From assembly GCF_008635795.1 (NCBI RefSeq), contig NZ_VWRQ01000004.1:248001-312000 (forward strand): DNA of 64,000 nucleotides. Direction: 5' to 3'. The notes beneath the pieces were generated by a model. It was not told the DNA's origin. It did no database searches and worked only from the letters and a program-made list of their open reading frames with translations. A program made the translations under genes and the position numbers. This DNA is from Paenibacillus tepidiphilus. Its GTDB lineage: Bacteria; Bacillota; Bacilli; Paenibacillales; Paenibacillaceae. Shown here in pieces: positions 26,115 to 34,963 of the stretch; position 1 is the stretch's first letter; the number at the start of each line of letters is the position of its first letter.

Positions 26115-27140
26115 GTGGAGAATATCGGCGGCAATGCCCTGGTGATCCGGGAGGTGAATACGAATCTGGTCCGGCAGTGTCTGAAAGAGCAGGGACAGGC
26201 GACCAAACGGCAGATTGCCGAGCGCACAGGTCTCAGTATCGTTACAGTCGGCACAGTGCTGCAGCAGCTGGTTCAGGAGCATGAGGTGCTGGAGGCGGGC
26301 CAGGTATCGTCTATGGGCGGCAGACCGGCGCAGCAGTATGCTTACAATGATGTCTACAAGCTTGTGCTTGTGCTGTTTCCGCTGGAGAAAGCGGGAAAGC
26401 GCATTATACACAGCAATCTCGTTTCACTTACCGGCCGCAGCCTGAAGAAAGCCGATACGGTAGTGGATGAGATCCATTTAGCCGTGTTTGAAGAGATCAT
26501 TGACGAATGGATTGCGGAATATCCTGCCGTCTCCGCGCTGGGCATTGGTCTGCCCGGTACCGAAAGTGACGGGAAGATGGCGGTCTCCGACTACGAGTAC
26601 CTCCGGGGAGTGGCGGTCGCAGAGCATTTCCGCAAGCGGTACCGGCTGCCCGTCGTCATCGAGAATGATGTGAATGCCGCGGTAACCGGCTATTGCCGCG
26701 TAATGAAGAAGCCGGCGGACACAACGGTCGTCTATCTGTATTTCCCGGACCGCTTCCCCCCGGGGGCGGGGATTTATCTGGACGGCAGACTGTATCGTGG
26801 CCCGCGCGGCTTCGCCGGCGAGATTGCAGGCATTCCGCTGGATGCCGTCTGGGGCCCGGAGCTTTATGCTTCACCTTCCGCGCTTACGGGCGCAGTCGCG
26901 AAGCTGGTACTTGCGCTCGGAGGCATTCTGAATCCGGATGAAGTGGTGCTGAACGGCAGCTTTCTGACTTCCGGACATCTGCAGGCGGTACAGGAGCGTT
27001 GTGAGGCTGTGCTGCCGCCGGAAATGGTGCCCCGTCTGCTGCTGACGCAGGATTTCGCAGCGGACTATGTCCAGGGGATGATAGAGCAGACTCTGCTCAC
27101 GCTTGCACCGAATGTGCAACTAACTAAATCTAAAGCTTAG
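26115..27140 (+). CDS. ROK-family transcriptional regulator
   Basis: An N-terminal winged helix (REVNTNLVRQCLKEQGQATKRQIAERTGLSIVTVGTVLQQL) is followed by a ROK sugar-kinase-like domain (ALGIGLPGTESDGKM, VVIENDVNAAVTGY, GAGIYLDGRLYRGPRGFAGEIAGIP). The zinc-ligand cysteine cluster of classical ROK kinases is not evident, so the domain probably only senses a sugar. GTG 26115 is 6 bases after AGGTG; the in-frame GTG 26106 has no site of its own. It heads a three-gene operon with an MFS permease and a DUF1349 protein, suggesting control of uptake of an unidentified sugar. Confidence 0.85.
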   Translation: MENIGGNALVIREVNTNLVRQCLKEQGQATKRQIAERTGLSIVTVGTVLQQLVQEHEVLEAGQVSSMGGRPAQQYAYNDVYKLVLVLFPLEKAGKRIIHSNLVSLTGRSLKKADTVVDEIHLAVFEEIIDEWIAEYPAVSALGIGLPGTESDGKMAVSDYEYLRGVAVAEHFRKRYRLPVVIENDVNAAVTGYCRVMKKPADTTVVYLYFPDRFPPGAGIYLDGRLYRGPRGFAGEIAGIPLDAVWGPELYASPSALTGAVAKLVLALGGILNPDEVVLNGSFLTSGHLQAVQERCEAVLPPEMVPRLLLTQDFAADYVQGMIEQTLLTLAPNVQLTKSKA

Positions 27141-27151
27141 GTGGGTTTCAA

Positions 27152-28354
27152 GTGGCAACTTTTTTTCTAATTATCATTTATTTGGCTTTCATCAGTCTTG
27201 GCTTGCCCGATTCGATGCTGGGTTCAGCCTGGCCGGTTATGCGCCTCGATTTCGGGGCTCCGGTCGACCGGGCCGGTGCACTTTCGATCATTGTTGTCAG
27301 CGGTACAATCATTTCCAGCTTGCTGGGCGACAAAGTCCTGAAACGGTTCGGCACCGGCCCGGTTACCTTTGTTAGCGTGGCTGTAACAGCTTTGGCGCTG
27401 CTTGGATATACGTACGCTCCATCGATCTTGTGGCTGGCCGTACTGGCTCTGCCTCTGGGTCTAGGCGCCGGTGCCATCGATGTCGGGCTGAACAATTATG
27501 TCTCGACCCATTACAAAGCCCATCATATGAGCTGGCTGCATTGCTTCTGGGGCGTAGGAGCCATGCTCGGGCCAGTCATTATGTCGGGATACATCTCGGC
27601 TGGCGAATCGTGGCGGAGCGCCTTCCTGACGGTCAGTCTGATCCAATTCGGCCTGGTGGCCCTGTTGTTCTGTACGCTGCCGCTGTGGAAACGGACTGAG
27701 GCAGGTGCTGCTGCGGCGTCAGCAAGCGAGGAGTCTACCGGTCCGGAAGGCGCGCCAGCCAAGTCTCAAGGCGTGCTGCGGATCAAGGGTGTCAAGCTGG
27801 CGATGGTGACTTTCCTGTTCTACAGCGGTGTAGAGGCCACGTTAGGTCTTTGGGGCAGCAGCTTTCTGGTCAATGTGAAGGAGCTGTCTGCCGCGACAGC
27901 CGCCGGCTGGGTATCATTATATTACGGAGGCATAACAGCAGGCCGGTTCATTGCCGGATTCATTACGTTTAAATTGTCTAACCGGACTTTGATCCGCATC
28001 GGGCTGCTGATTACACTCATTGGTGCAGTAACCCTGGCCTTGCCGCTGCCGGCAGTATTCTCTCTGATCGGATTTATTCTGATCGGGCTTGGCTGCGCGC
28101 CGATCTTTCCAAGCTTGCTGCATGAGACTCCGGCCCGGTTCGGCAAAGAGAACTCCCAGAAGATTATCGGGTACCAGATGGCGTTTGCCTACACCGGCGG
28201 GGCCATATTGCCTCCGCTGCTCGGATGGATAGCCGGACGTACCACATTCATGATTCTGCCGCTGGCCATGCTTGGATTTACGGTGATCATGCTGCTCAGC
28301 TCGGAGCGGATCAATCAGCTGATGGATAAACGAAATCACAAGGAGGCGGTGTAA
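27152..28354 (+). CDS. MFS transporter, FucP/sugar-type
   Basis: A 400-residue, twelve-helix major facilitator (first helix FFLIIIYLAFISLGLPDSMLG; the region GLGAGAIDVGLNNYVSTHY in TM4; a central cytoplasmic loop ~residues 190-215 rich in Ala, Ser and Glu; final helix FMILPLAMLGFTVIMLL). The motif pattern resembles the fucose/glucose permease branch, so a sugar is the likely cargo, probably the effector of the preceding ROK regulator. GTG start after AGGTGGG; 11 bases from the ROK gene and directly abutting the next ATG. Confidence 0.82.
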   Translation: MATFFLIIIYLAFISLGLPDSMLGSAWPVMRLDFGAPVDRAGALSIIVVSGTIISSLLGDKVLKRFGTGPVTFVSVAVTALALLGYTYAPSILWLAVLALPLGLGAGAIDVGLNNYVSTHYKAHHMSWLHCFWGVGAMLGPVIMSGYISAGESWRSAFLTVSLIQFGLVALLFCTLPLWKRTEAGAAAASASEESTGPEGAPAKSQGVLRIKGVKLAMVTFLFYSGVEATLGLWGSSFLVNVKELSAATAAGWVSLYYGGITAGRFIAGFITFKLSNRTLIRIGLLITLIGAVTLALPLPAVFSLIGFILIGLGCAPIFPSLLHETPARFGKENSQKIIGYQMAFAYTGGAILPPLLGWIAGRTTFMILPLAMLGFTVIMLLSSERINQLMDKRNHKEAV

Positions 28355-28966
28355 ATGAAGACGATTGAATGGAGCAGCGGGCGCTGGACCCACGAACCCG
28401 TGTCAACCCGGACGGTGCCGGGAGGATTTATGGTAGAAGCAGTGAAAGGCAGCGACTACTGGCAAAAGACACTGTACGGCTTCCAGCATGACGACGGCCA
28501 TGCACTGCTTGCACCGTGGGAAGAAGACCGGGCCATGGAGGTCAGCTTCTCCACCCAGGGGTTCAGCGGCCTGTATGATCAGGCCGGAATTATGCTGTGG
28601 CATGGCCCGGAACGCTGGATAAAAGCCGGAATTGAGTTCAATGACGGTCTGCCGCATGTGGGCGCGGTGGTGACAGACGGTTATTCCGACTGGTCGCTTT
28701 CTCCCGTTCCGGAATGGGCGGGGAAGGAAATTACCCTCCGGGCATCGCGGATGAAGGATGCGGTTATTATCCGGGCGAGAGCTGAGGGGGAAGGCTGGCG
28801 GACGATCCGGGTTGCCCGCTTGGAGCCGGGGTCCGCCTGGCAGGCCGGGCCGATGGTCTGTGCGCCGACGCGGCCGGGGCTGCAGGTTGCTTTTACACGC
28901 TGGGTCCTTACTGCATCAGACAAGGATCTGCATGAAGATCCGCCTGTACCTTCCGGAGCGGAATAA
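28355..28966 (+). CDS. DUF1349 (concanavalin-like) family protein
   Basis: A 203-residue cytoplasmic protein matching the DUF1349 pattern: TIEWSSGRWTHEPV, EAVKGSDYWQKTLYGFQHDDGHALL, FSGLYDQAGIMLWHGPERWIKAGIEF, VTDGYSDWSLSPV, ITLRASRMKDAVIIRA, ARLEPGSAWQAGPMVCAPTRPGLQVAF. The fold is a jelly roll related to glycosidase domains; no enzymatic role is established. Its ATG follows the MFS stop codon without a gap, so it is translated with the transporter and is probably tied to the same sugar. Confidence 0.75.
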   Translation: MKTIEWSSGRWTHEPVSTRTVPGGFMVEAVKGSDYWQKTLYGFQHDDGHALLAPWEEDRAMEVSFSTQGFSGLYDQAGIMLWHGPERWIKAGIEFNDGLPHVGAVVTDGYSDWSLSPVPEWAGKEITLRASRMKDAVIIRARAEGEGWRTIRVARLEPGSAWQAGPMVCAPTRPGLQVAFTRWVLTASDKDLHEDPPVPSGAE

Positions 28967-28992
28967 TCACACAATATACACAAATCAGGGGA

Positions 28993-29021
28993 TTGATCTT
29001 TGCGGATTTGTTGGGTATAGT
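28993..29021 (+). promoter_or_regulatory. Sigma-A type promoter upstream of the nitrogenase-like operon
   Basis: TTGATC (28993-28998), exactly 17 bp, TATAGT (29016-29021). Its transcript would meet the terminator at 29077-29125 unless that is overridden. Confidence 0.5.
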
Positions 29022-29028
29022 GAATCCA

Positions 29029-29052
29029 TAGTAAGTCTATTGGTATTTACTA
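29029..29052. promoter_or_regulatory. Dyad at the transcription start, possible operator
   Basis: Arms TAGTAA (29029-29034) and TTACTA (29047-29052) sit right at and after the expected start of the promoter at 28993-29021. The binding protein is unknown. Confidence 0.35.
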
Positions 29053-29076
29053 ATTTTAGCTGAGCGGTTAACCGCA

Positions 29077-29125
29077 GGCCGGTGATGTTATCCGAGAAGG
29101 ATGATGTGCCGGCCTTTTATTTTTG
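29077..29125 (+). terminator. Terminator or attenuator ahead of the nitrogenase-like operon
   Basis: GGCCGG...ATCC (from 29077) pairs with GGAT...CCGGCC (to 29114), then TTTTATTTTT. It may end the upstream ROK operon, or attenuate the transcript from 28993-29021. Confidence 0.6.
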
Positions 29126-29133
29126 GCGCATAT

Positions 29134-29149
29134 TGTGAAATACTTCACA
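29134..29149. promoter_or_regulatory. Fnr/Crp-family binding site upstream of the nitrogenase-like operon
   Basis: TGTGAAATACTTCACA is a perfect TGTGA-N6-TCACA palindrome, the Bacillus-type Fnr consensus. It lies 159 bp before the first gene. Anaerobic activation would suit an oxygen-sensitive iron-sulfur reductase. No clear -10 hexamer stands at the standard distance, so the promoter it serves is not fixed. The following 150 bases hold several hairpins (for example CCAGG-CAC-CCTGG) and no ORF. Confidence 0.6.
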
Positions 29150-29307
29150 GATTGTCCGGTGCCGATCAGCAGAAAGAACAGCCAGAAGCAGTATTCAGAC
29201 ACGAAGATTGGGCCGACTGGACCACAATCCGGAGGTCAGACCAGGCACCCTGGAGGTGAGCGGTTTGGCCTCTTTGTGTGCATTTAGCCCAGAACAGGAG
29301 GGGGAAG

Positions 29308-29682
29308 ATGACTTGGAGGGTTGCTGTCGGCAGTACGGATGGGCTATGGATTAACGGACATTTTGCCCGGTGCGGCACGTTCTGGATTCATGACATTGAA
29401 GACAACGGCTCTTATAGACTGCTGGAGCAGCGCTGCTGCGAAGGCGGCTCCGCCGGGCGTAACGGGCATTCGGAGCAGGTGCTCCAGCTTACGGCAGATG
29501 CGCTGGCAGACTGCAATATTGTGCTGGTCAGCCGGATCGGTCCCGGTGCAAAGGCGATGCTGCAGGCACGGGGAATTGCCGCAATGGCGGTTGAGGCTCC
29601 CGTTGAACAGGCCATGCGCAGGCTGATCCGCTTTTTACAGTCAGGCAAGGAATCGCTGCTCTACGAATCTCACACACAGTAA
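29308..29682 (+). CDS. NifX/NifB-C-terminal-type nitrogenase cofactor-binding protein
   Basis: A 124-residue stand-alone dinitrogenase iron-molybdenum cofactor-binding domain: VAVGSTDGLWINGHFARCGTFWI, HDIEDNG, GHSEQVLQLTADALADCNIVLVSRIGPGAKAMLQARGI, VEAPVEQAMRRLIRFL. These proteins (NifX, NafY, NifB tail) carry or insert FeMo-type cofactors. ATG 29308 follows AGGAGGGGG. As first gene of the operon, 13 bases ahead of the NifH-like gene, it probably serves cofactor delivery to the NifDK-like pair. No nifB radical-SAM gene is in the window. Confidence 0.8.
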   Translation: MTWRVAVGSTDGLWINGHFARCGTFWIHDIEDNGSYRLLEQRCCEGGSAGRNGHSEQVLQLTADALADCNIVLVSRIGPGAKAMLQARGIAAMAVEAPVEQAMRRLIRFLQSGKESLLYESHTQ

Positions 29683-29695
29683 AGGAGTGTCATTC

Positions 29696-30574
29696 ATGGC
29701 AAAGAAGCTGAAGCAAATCGCCATTTACGGAAAAGGGGGCATCGGCAAGTCGACGACCACCTCGAACATTAGTGCCGCGTTATCGGTCGCCGGGTATAAG
29801 GTCATGCAGTTCGGCTGCGATCCGAAGAGCGATTCTACCAATACGCTCCGCGGGGGGGAGTATATTCCCACCGTTCTTGATACTTTGCGGGACAATCAAA
29901 TTGTCAAGGCCCAGGATGTAATCTACGAAGGGTTCAACGGCATTTATTGCGTGGAGGCCGGGGGTCCGGCGCCGGGTGTCGGCTGTGCGGGAAGAGGGAT
30001 CATCACTTCGGTCTCCCTGCTTAAGCAGCAGCGGATCTTCGAGGAGCTGGATCTCGATTTCGTAATCTACGACGTGCTTGGAGATGTGGTCTGCGGCGGC
30101 TTCGCTGTTCCGGTGCGTGAAGGCATTGCCGAGCATGTCTACACCGTTACCTCGGCGGATTTCATGGCGATCTATGCCGCGAACAATCTGTTCAAAGGCA
30201 TCCACAAATATTCGCGGGAAGGCGGCGCGCTGCTGGGCGGTGTCATTGCCAATTCCATCAATGCGCCGTACGCCAAAGAAATCGTCGATGATTTCGTCCG
30301 GCGGACGGATACCAAGGTTGTCGAATATGTGCCGCGGTCGGTTACGGTCACGCAAAGCGAGCTGCAGGGCAAAACGACGATCGAAGCCGCACCGGATTCG
30401 GAGCAGGCCAAGGTCTACCGCAGCCTCGCGCAAAAAATCGCCGACCACACCGAATCCAAGGTTCCCGCACCGCTGGATACGAACGAATTGCGGCAATGGG
30501 CGTCGGATTGGGGCAAGCAATTGGTTGCACTTGAATCCGGCTTGATGGCTCCGGCCGCCGCCGGTAATTTATAG
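29696..30574 (+). CDS. NifH-like nitrogenase-family reductase (Fe protein)
   Basis: A 292-residue Fe-protein homologue. It has the P-loop at residues 12-19 (GKGGIGKS), FGCDPKSDSTNTLRGG, and the two [4Fe-4S] ligands Cys97 (PGVGCAGRG) and Cys133 (DVLGDVVCGGF). It passes electrons with ATP hydrolysis to its partner, here the NifDK-like proteins encoded in the same operon. ATG 29696 is 8 bases after AAAGGAG. Divergences from true NifH and the presence of metY and a sulfonate-type importer point to a group IV nitrogenase-like system rather than nitrogen fixation. Confidence 0.88.
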   Translation: MAKKLKQIAIYGKGGIGKSTTTSNISAALSVAGYKVMQFGCDPKSDSTNTLRGGEYIPTVLDTLRDNQIVKAQDVIYEGFNGIYCVEAGGPAPGVGCAGRGIITSVSLLKQQRIFEELDLDFVIYDVLGDVVCGGFAVPVREGIAEHVYTVTSADFMAIYAANNLFKGIHKYSREGGALLGGVIANSINAPYAKEIVDDFVRRTDTKVVEYVPRSVTVTQSELQGKTTIEAAPDSEQAKVYRSLAQKIADHTESKVPAPLDTNELRQWASDWGKQLVALESGLMAPAAAGNL

Positions 30575-30641
30575 CTGCCCGCCGCCCGGAGAGAAGCTGG
30601 AGCGCAACCCCGGGGATAAATTACAGAAAGAAGGATGAAAG

Positions 30642-31961
30642 ATGGCTGATAAAACATTGGCATTTGATACCCTGAAAGTACGGGCAGGATACGATTCCGC
30701 AGAGCATAATCATGCGGTGGCCGTGCCGATTTACCAGACGGCCTCCTATGACCTGGGCAGCGTGGAGCGGGGCGAGAAGCTGTTCGGGATGACCGAGCCG
30801 GGCTTCCTGTACACCCGGATCGGCAATCCGACCGTAGCCGTACTGGAACAGCGGCTCGCAGCGCTGGATAAGGCAAGCGGCGCTGTGGCGGTTGCCTCAG
30901 GCATGGCGGCGGTGACATACGCCCTGCTGAATCTGGCCGAAGGCGGCGGCCGGATCCTGACGACGCCGCGGCTGTACGGCGGAACCTTTGATGCGCTGAA
31001 TCATCTTTATCCCAAATTCGGCGTCCATGTAGATTTTGTCGAGGACTCCGATGATCCCGAAGCGTACCGGCGGGCGATTACACCGGATACCAAGGCGATT
31101 CTGATCGAAAGCATCAGCAATCCGAATTCGACCGTGCTGGATATTGAATCCATCGCCCGGGCTGCGCATGACAACGGGATTCCGCTCGTTATCGACAATA
31201 CATTCGCTACACCGTATCTGTTCGATTCGTTCGCTCACGGCGCGGATATCGTCATTTACTCGGCGACCAAGGCTATCGGCGGGCATGGGACGACCTTGGG
31301 CGGTCTGATTCTGGAGAACGGAAAATTTGACTGGGCCGGCGGAAAGTTTCCGCATTTCGAGGAACCGGCGTATCTGCTGCGTGATCAGGAGACCGGGCGC
31401 GAACGCAGCATTCTGGAGGTGTTCCCGGAATCGCCGTTCACAGCCAGAGTGCGGCTGAACTACCTGGCCTATTTCGGCGCTTCGCTCAGCCCCTTCGACG
31501 CCTTTCTGCTGATTCAGGGCATTGAGACGCTGTCGGAGCGTGTAGCCAAGCAGGTGGCGACGACCCGTACCATCGTTGACTACTTACAGAAGCATGAACG
31601 GGTCAGCTGGGTCAGCCATCCGTTCGCTGAAGGCAATGCTTACCGGGAGCTTGCCGACAAGTATTTTCCCAAAGGCGCTGGAGCGATCTTCACTTTCGGC
31701 TTCCAGGGCAGCGAGGATCAGCTGAAGGCCTTTCTGGATTCGGTCAAGCTGTTCAGCTACCACGCCAACGTGGGCGATGCCAGATCGCTTATTATTAATT
31801 CGCCCAAGACGACGCACAGCGAGCTGAATCCGCAGGAGCAGGCCTTGGCCGGCATCGCGCCGGAGACCATCCGGCTCTCCATCGGACTTGAGGACGCAGG
31901 GGACCTGATTGCCGATTTGGAGCAGGCGTTTGCGAAGGCTTTTGTGGCCAGTCTGGTATAG
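30642..31961 (+). CDS. metY: O-acetylhomoserine sulfhydrylase (aminocarboxypropyltransferase)
   Basis: A Cys/Met-metabolism PLP enzyme of 439 residues: FDTLKVRAGYDSAEHNHAVAVPIYQTASY, YTRIGNPTVAVLEQRLAALD, ISNPNSTVLDIESIA, VIDNTFATPYLF, and the PLP lysine Lys210 in IYSATKAIGGHG. MetY adds sulfide or methanethiol to O-acetyl-homoserine, giving homocysteine or methionine directly. Its place between the NifH-like and transporter genes suggests that it captures a thiol freed by the nitrogenase-like enzyme. Confidence 0.93.
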   Translation: MADKTLAFDTLKVRAGYDSAEHNHAVAVPIYQTASYDLGSVERGEKLFGMTEPGFLYTRIGNPTVAVLEQRLAALDKASGAVAVASGMAAVTYALLNLAEGGGRILTTPRLYGGTFDALNHLYPKFGVHVDFVEDSDDPEAYRRAITPDTKAILIESISNPNSTVLDIESIARAAHDNGIPLVIDNTFATPYLFDSFAHGADIVIYSATKAIGGHGTTLGGLILENGKFDWAGGKFPHFEEPAYLLRDQETGRERSILEVFPESPFTARVRLNYLAYFGASLSPFDAFLLIQGIETLSERVAKQVATTRTIVDYLQKHERVSWVSHPFAEGNAYRELADKYFPKGAGAIFTFGFQGSEDQLKAFLDSVKLFSYHANVGDARSLIINSPKTTHSELNPQEQALAGIAPETIRLSIGLEDAGDLIADLEQAFAKAFVASLV

Positions 31962-31986
31962 ATCAGCGGTAGATTATAAGGGGGAA

Positions 31987-33117
31987 ATGATGATGAAGGT
32001 TAAAACAAAGCTTCCGGCGGTGCTGCTGGCCAGCGCAGTATTGTTGTGGGCCACGGCGTGCGGCAATAATGAGAGTAACAAATCGGCATCTAACAGCGGG
32101 AAATCACAATCAGGCGCGAATGCTGCTTCTGCAAATGCGGAATCAGGTGCGAAAGCAAACACCAAGAGCAATGCCGCCGCTGGTACGGGCGCAAAGCCCG
32201 CATCGGCAAAATTCAAATACGGCAAGCTGAAAATTCAGGCGCTGAGCGGTGCCGTCTGCGGCGCGCCAAGCTACGTCGCTTATGAGAAGGGCTTCTTCGC
32301 GGAGGAAGGCCTCGATGTGGAGCTGGTCAGCGGTTCGATGGATGCGATGAAGACCGGGCTTACGACGGGGGAATTTACAGTGACCAACGGCGATTTTGTC
32401 TGGTTCACCTCCATCCAGCAGGGGCTGGATCTGAAGGTGATCGGCGGTCTGCATCACGGCTGCATCAAGCTGGTGGTTCCGCCGGGATCAAGCATCAAGA
32501 CAGCTGCCGATCTGAAAGGCAAGCGGATTGGTGTCGATGAAATCGGCGGCGTTCCGATGGCCGTGTCCAGCGTGGTGCTGGCCAATGCGGGGCTTGACCC
32601 GCAGAAGGATGTGCAGTGGCTGGCCTATCCGCTGGATCAGCTGCAGGAAGGCGTCAAGAAAGGCGAGATTGATGTCTACGCAGCCTGGGACCCCTTCGGC
32701 AAACTGGCGGAAGTGAACGACGGTTATACCGTACTGTCCGATATTTCCACCGATCACAGCTTTGCCGGTAAAAGCTGCTGCTTCCTGTATGCCTCCGGCA
32801 AGCAGATCAAGGAGAATCCGGAGCGCGTTGCAGCTATCGCCCGTGCGTACCAGAAGGCGACCGCGTGGATTGCCGAGCATCCGGAAGAAACTGCGAAACT
32901 GGAGATTGAGAAGAAATATGTTGCTACCAATGATGTAGCCCTCGTCACTGATCTGATCAAGAGCTACCACTTCAATTACACCACCGACGCTGCCCAGGAG
33001 GACATCCGTTATTTCGTGGAACAGTTCAGCAAGACGGGCTTCCTGAACAAGGACACCGATCCTGAGGCATTCCTGAAGAAGGCTTATTATGATGTGTTCG
33101 GCGGTGCGCAGCAATGA
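31987..33117 (+). CDS. ABC transporter substrate-binding lipoprotein, SsuA/TauA/NrtA-type
   Basis: A lipoprotein signal (hydrophobic run, lipobox ATAC, Cys25) is followed by a Ser/Asn/Ala-rich linker to about residue 75. The NMT1/SsuA-like domain then begins (YGKLKIQALSGAVCGAPSYVAYEKGFFAEEGLDVELV, AADLKGKRIGVDEIGG, YAAWDPFGKLAE). Three ATGs stand in a row at 31987-31995 after AAGGGGG, and any may start it. The family imports sulfonates, nitrate or similar small anions and organosulfur compounds; in this operon an organosulfur ligand is the likeliest. The permease gene overlaps its stop codon. Confidence 0.87.
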   Translation: MMMKVKTKLPAVLLASAVLLWATACGNNESNKSASNSGKSQSGANAASANAESGAKANTKSNAAAGTGAKPASAKFKYGKLKIQALSGAVCGAPSYVAYEKGFFAEEGLDVELVSGSMDAMKTGLTTGEFTVTNGDFVWFTSIQQGLDLKVIGGLHHGCIKLVVPPGSSIKTAADLKGKRIGVDEIGGVPMAVSSVVLANAGLDPQKDVQWLAYPLDQLQEGVKKGEIDVYAAWDPFGKLAEVNDGYTVLSDISTDHSFAGKSCCFLYASGKQIKENPERVAAIARAYQKATAWIAEHPEETAKLEIEKKYVATNDVALVTDLIKSYHFNYTTDAAQEDIRYFVEQFSKTGFLNKDTDPEAFLKKAYYDVFGGAQQ

Positions 33118-34136
33118 GCCTGGCAGGCGGCAAGCTGAACGGGAGCAAGCTGACAACGCAGGCAGCTGCATCCAAGGCAACCCGCGGCCGATCAGTTCTT
33201 CACCAAGGTCTGCTGACAACGCTGCCGGTGCTTTCGTTCGGCCTTGCGCTGGCGTTAAGCCTTACACTTCCCGGACAGCAGGAGGTTGTCCTGCTGCCCT
33301 ACCGGCTGCTGCTGCTCGCTTTGACGATTGTTTTCGCACTGCGTATCCCGGCGGCACGCTTCAGTTCAGCCCGCTGGCGCAAGGCACAGCAGGACTCACC
33401 CTTCTACATCGCCGCAGGCCTGCTGGTGGCGCTGTGGGATCTGCTGACCACCAAGCTGAATGTGCTGCCGCTTCCGTTTGTTCCCGGACCGGCACAGATC
33501 GCCGGTGTAATGGTGGAGGATGCGGAGACGCTGCTGCTCAGTACCCTGTATTCGCTGCGGCTGCTCGTTATCGGCTTTCTGATCGGAAGCTTCTGCGGCA
33601 TTGTACTTGGCGTGCTGATCGGCTGGTACCGCAAGTGGCGGTATTGGCTGTTCCCGTTCATTAAATTTATGGGCGTAGTCCCGGCGACAGCACTGATTCC
33701 AATCGCCATGATCCTGGTTCCGTCCAGCTTCTATGCGGGGGTATTGCTGATTGTGATCGCAGTGTGTTTTCCGGTGGCGTTTATGACCAGCAACGGGATC
33801 GAAGGGGTGCAGAACACGTATTTCGAAGCGGCCCGGACCCTCGGTGCGGATGAGCGGTATCTGATCTTCAAGGTGGCAATTCCCGGGGCGATGCCGGCGA
33901 TATTCAGCGGTATATATACGGCCACAGGAATCTCGTTCGCGACGCTTGTGGTCTCCGAGATGATCGGCGCCCGGGCCGGTCTTGGCTGGTATATCAACTG
34001 GGCCAAGGGCTGGTCCAATTATGCCAAGGTGTATGCCTCCATTATCATCATGGCGATCACCTTTTCGATCGTGATGGCGGTTATTTTCCGGATCAGGGAC
34101 AGAGTATTGAAATGGCAGAAGGGACTGGTCAAATGA
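33114..34136 (+). CDS. ABC transporter permease, SsuC/TauC-type
   Basis: A 340-residue membrane protein. Its N-terminal half has hydrophobic segments (LPVLSFGLALALSLTL, PYRLLLLALTIVFAL), and the core BPD_transp_1 domain (LYSLRLLVIGFLIGSFCGIVLG to the C-terminus) carries the EAARTLGADERYLIFKVAIPGAMPAI coupling loop that contacts the ATPase. The start ATG overlaps the stop of the binding-protein gene (ATGA), showing translational coupling. The family usually has about 250-280 residues, so the extra ~60 N-terminal residues are somewhat unusual. Confidence 0.88.
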   Translation: MSLAGGKLNGSKLTTQAAASKATRGRSVLHQGLLTTLPVLSFGLALALSLTLPGQQEVVLLPYRLLLLALTIVFALRIPAARFSSARWRKAQQDSPFYIAAGLLVALWDLLTTKLNVLPLPFVPGPAQIAGVMVEDAETLLLSTLYSLRLLVIGFLIGSFCGIVLGVLIGWYRKWRYWLFPFIKFMGVVPATALIPIAMILVPSSFYAGVLLIVIAVCFPVAFMTSNGIEGVQNTYFEAARTLGADERYLIFKVAIPGAMPAIFSGIYTATGISFATLVVSEMIGARAGLGWYINWAKGWSNYAKVYASIIIMAITFSIVMAVIFRIRDRVLKWQKGLVK

Positions 34137-34936
34137 TGGGCAACCCGGTGGAAAAGATAACAGGCGCGGTAAGTATCCGCGGAGTCGGAAGAGTCTATGC
34201 GGATTCTGCAGGCAATCCAATGGAGGCGCTTAGGGATGTACATCTGGACATTGCTCCGGGCAGCTTCGTCTCCTTCATCGGCCCGAGCGGCTGCGGCAAA
34301 ACAACGCTGATGCGGCTGATCGCCGGCCTTGATGAGACCGCGAGCGGTGAGATTACACTTGACGGCAAGGTTATCGACGGTACGCATTATGAACGCGGAT
34401 ATGTGTTCCAGCAGGCGAACTTGTTTCCCTGGATGTCGATCCGCCAGAATATCGCCGCCGGCCTGAAGGCGCGTAAGGTCTACCGCGATTGCCGCGACAA
34501 GCCGGATGAATATCTCCGCATGGTCGGGCTGGAGGATTTCGGCAGGATGTATCCACACCAGGTGTCCGGCGGGATGGCGCAGCGCGCCTCGCTGGCGCGG
34601 GCGCTGATCAATGAGCCGAAGGTGCTGATGCTGGATGAGCCGCTGGGGGCGCTGGACGCTTTTACCCGGATGAACCTGCAGGATGAGCTGCTGCGGCTAT
34701 GGCAGCTTCGCGGCACAACGATGATCCTCGTCACCCATGATGTGGATGAGGCGATCTATCTCAGTGACCGGATCATCGTAATGTCGGCCCGGCCGGGGAG
34801 CATTAAGGAAATTGTGGATATCGACATGGAGCACCCGCGCGACCGCTCTGCACCCGAATTCATCCGTTTGCGGTCGAGAATCCTGGAGATGCTGCATTTT
34901 GCCGGTACGTCCCGGAGTCTGGAATATTATTTGTAG
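34133..34936 (+). CDS. ABC transporter ATP-binding protein, SsuB/TauB-type
   Basis: It has Walker A GPSGCGKTT, Q-loop VFQQANLFPWMSI, signature VSGGMAQRASLARAL, Walker B VLMLDEPLGALDA, and the H-loop VTHDVDEAIYLSDR, all in 267 residues. ATG 34133 overlaps the permease stop codon (ATGA) and follows AAGGGA. The in-frame ATG at 34112 lies inside the permease gene without a good site. It completes a three-part importer inside the nitrogenase-like operon. Confidence 0.9.
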   Translation: MMGNPVEKITGAVSIRGVGRVYADSAGNPMEALRDVHLDIAPGSFVSFIGPSGCGKTTLMRLIAGLDETASGEITLDGKVIDGTHYERGYVFQQANLFPWMSIRQNIAAGLKARKVYRDCRDKPDEYLRMVGLEDFGRMYPHQVSGGMAQRASLARALINEPKVLMLDEPLGALDAFTRMNLQDELLRLWQLRGTTMILVTHDVDEAIYLSDRIIVMSARPGSIKEIVDIDMEHPRDRSAPEFIRLRSRILEMLHFAGTSRSLEYYL

Positions 34937-34963
34937 GCCGTGTGGCCGTGAAGGGAGATAAGA

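Noticed and set aside
29150..29307. A SAM (S-box) or molybdenum-cofactor riboswitch ahead of the nitrogenase-like operon
   Set aside because: The region folds into several hairpins, but I could not find the conserved core sequences of either class.
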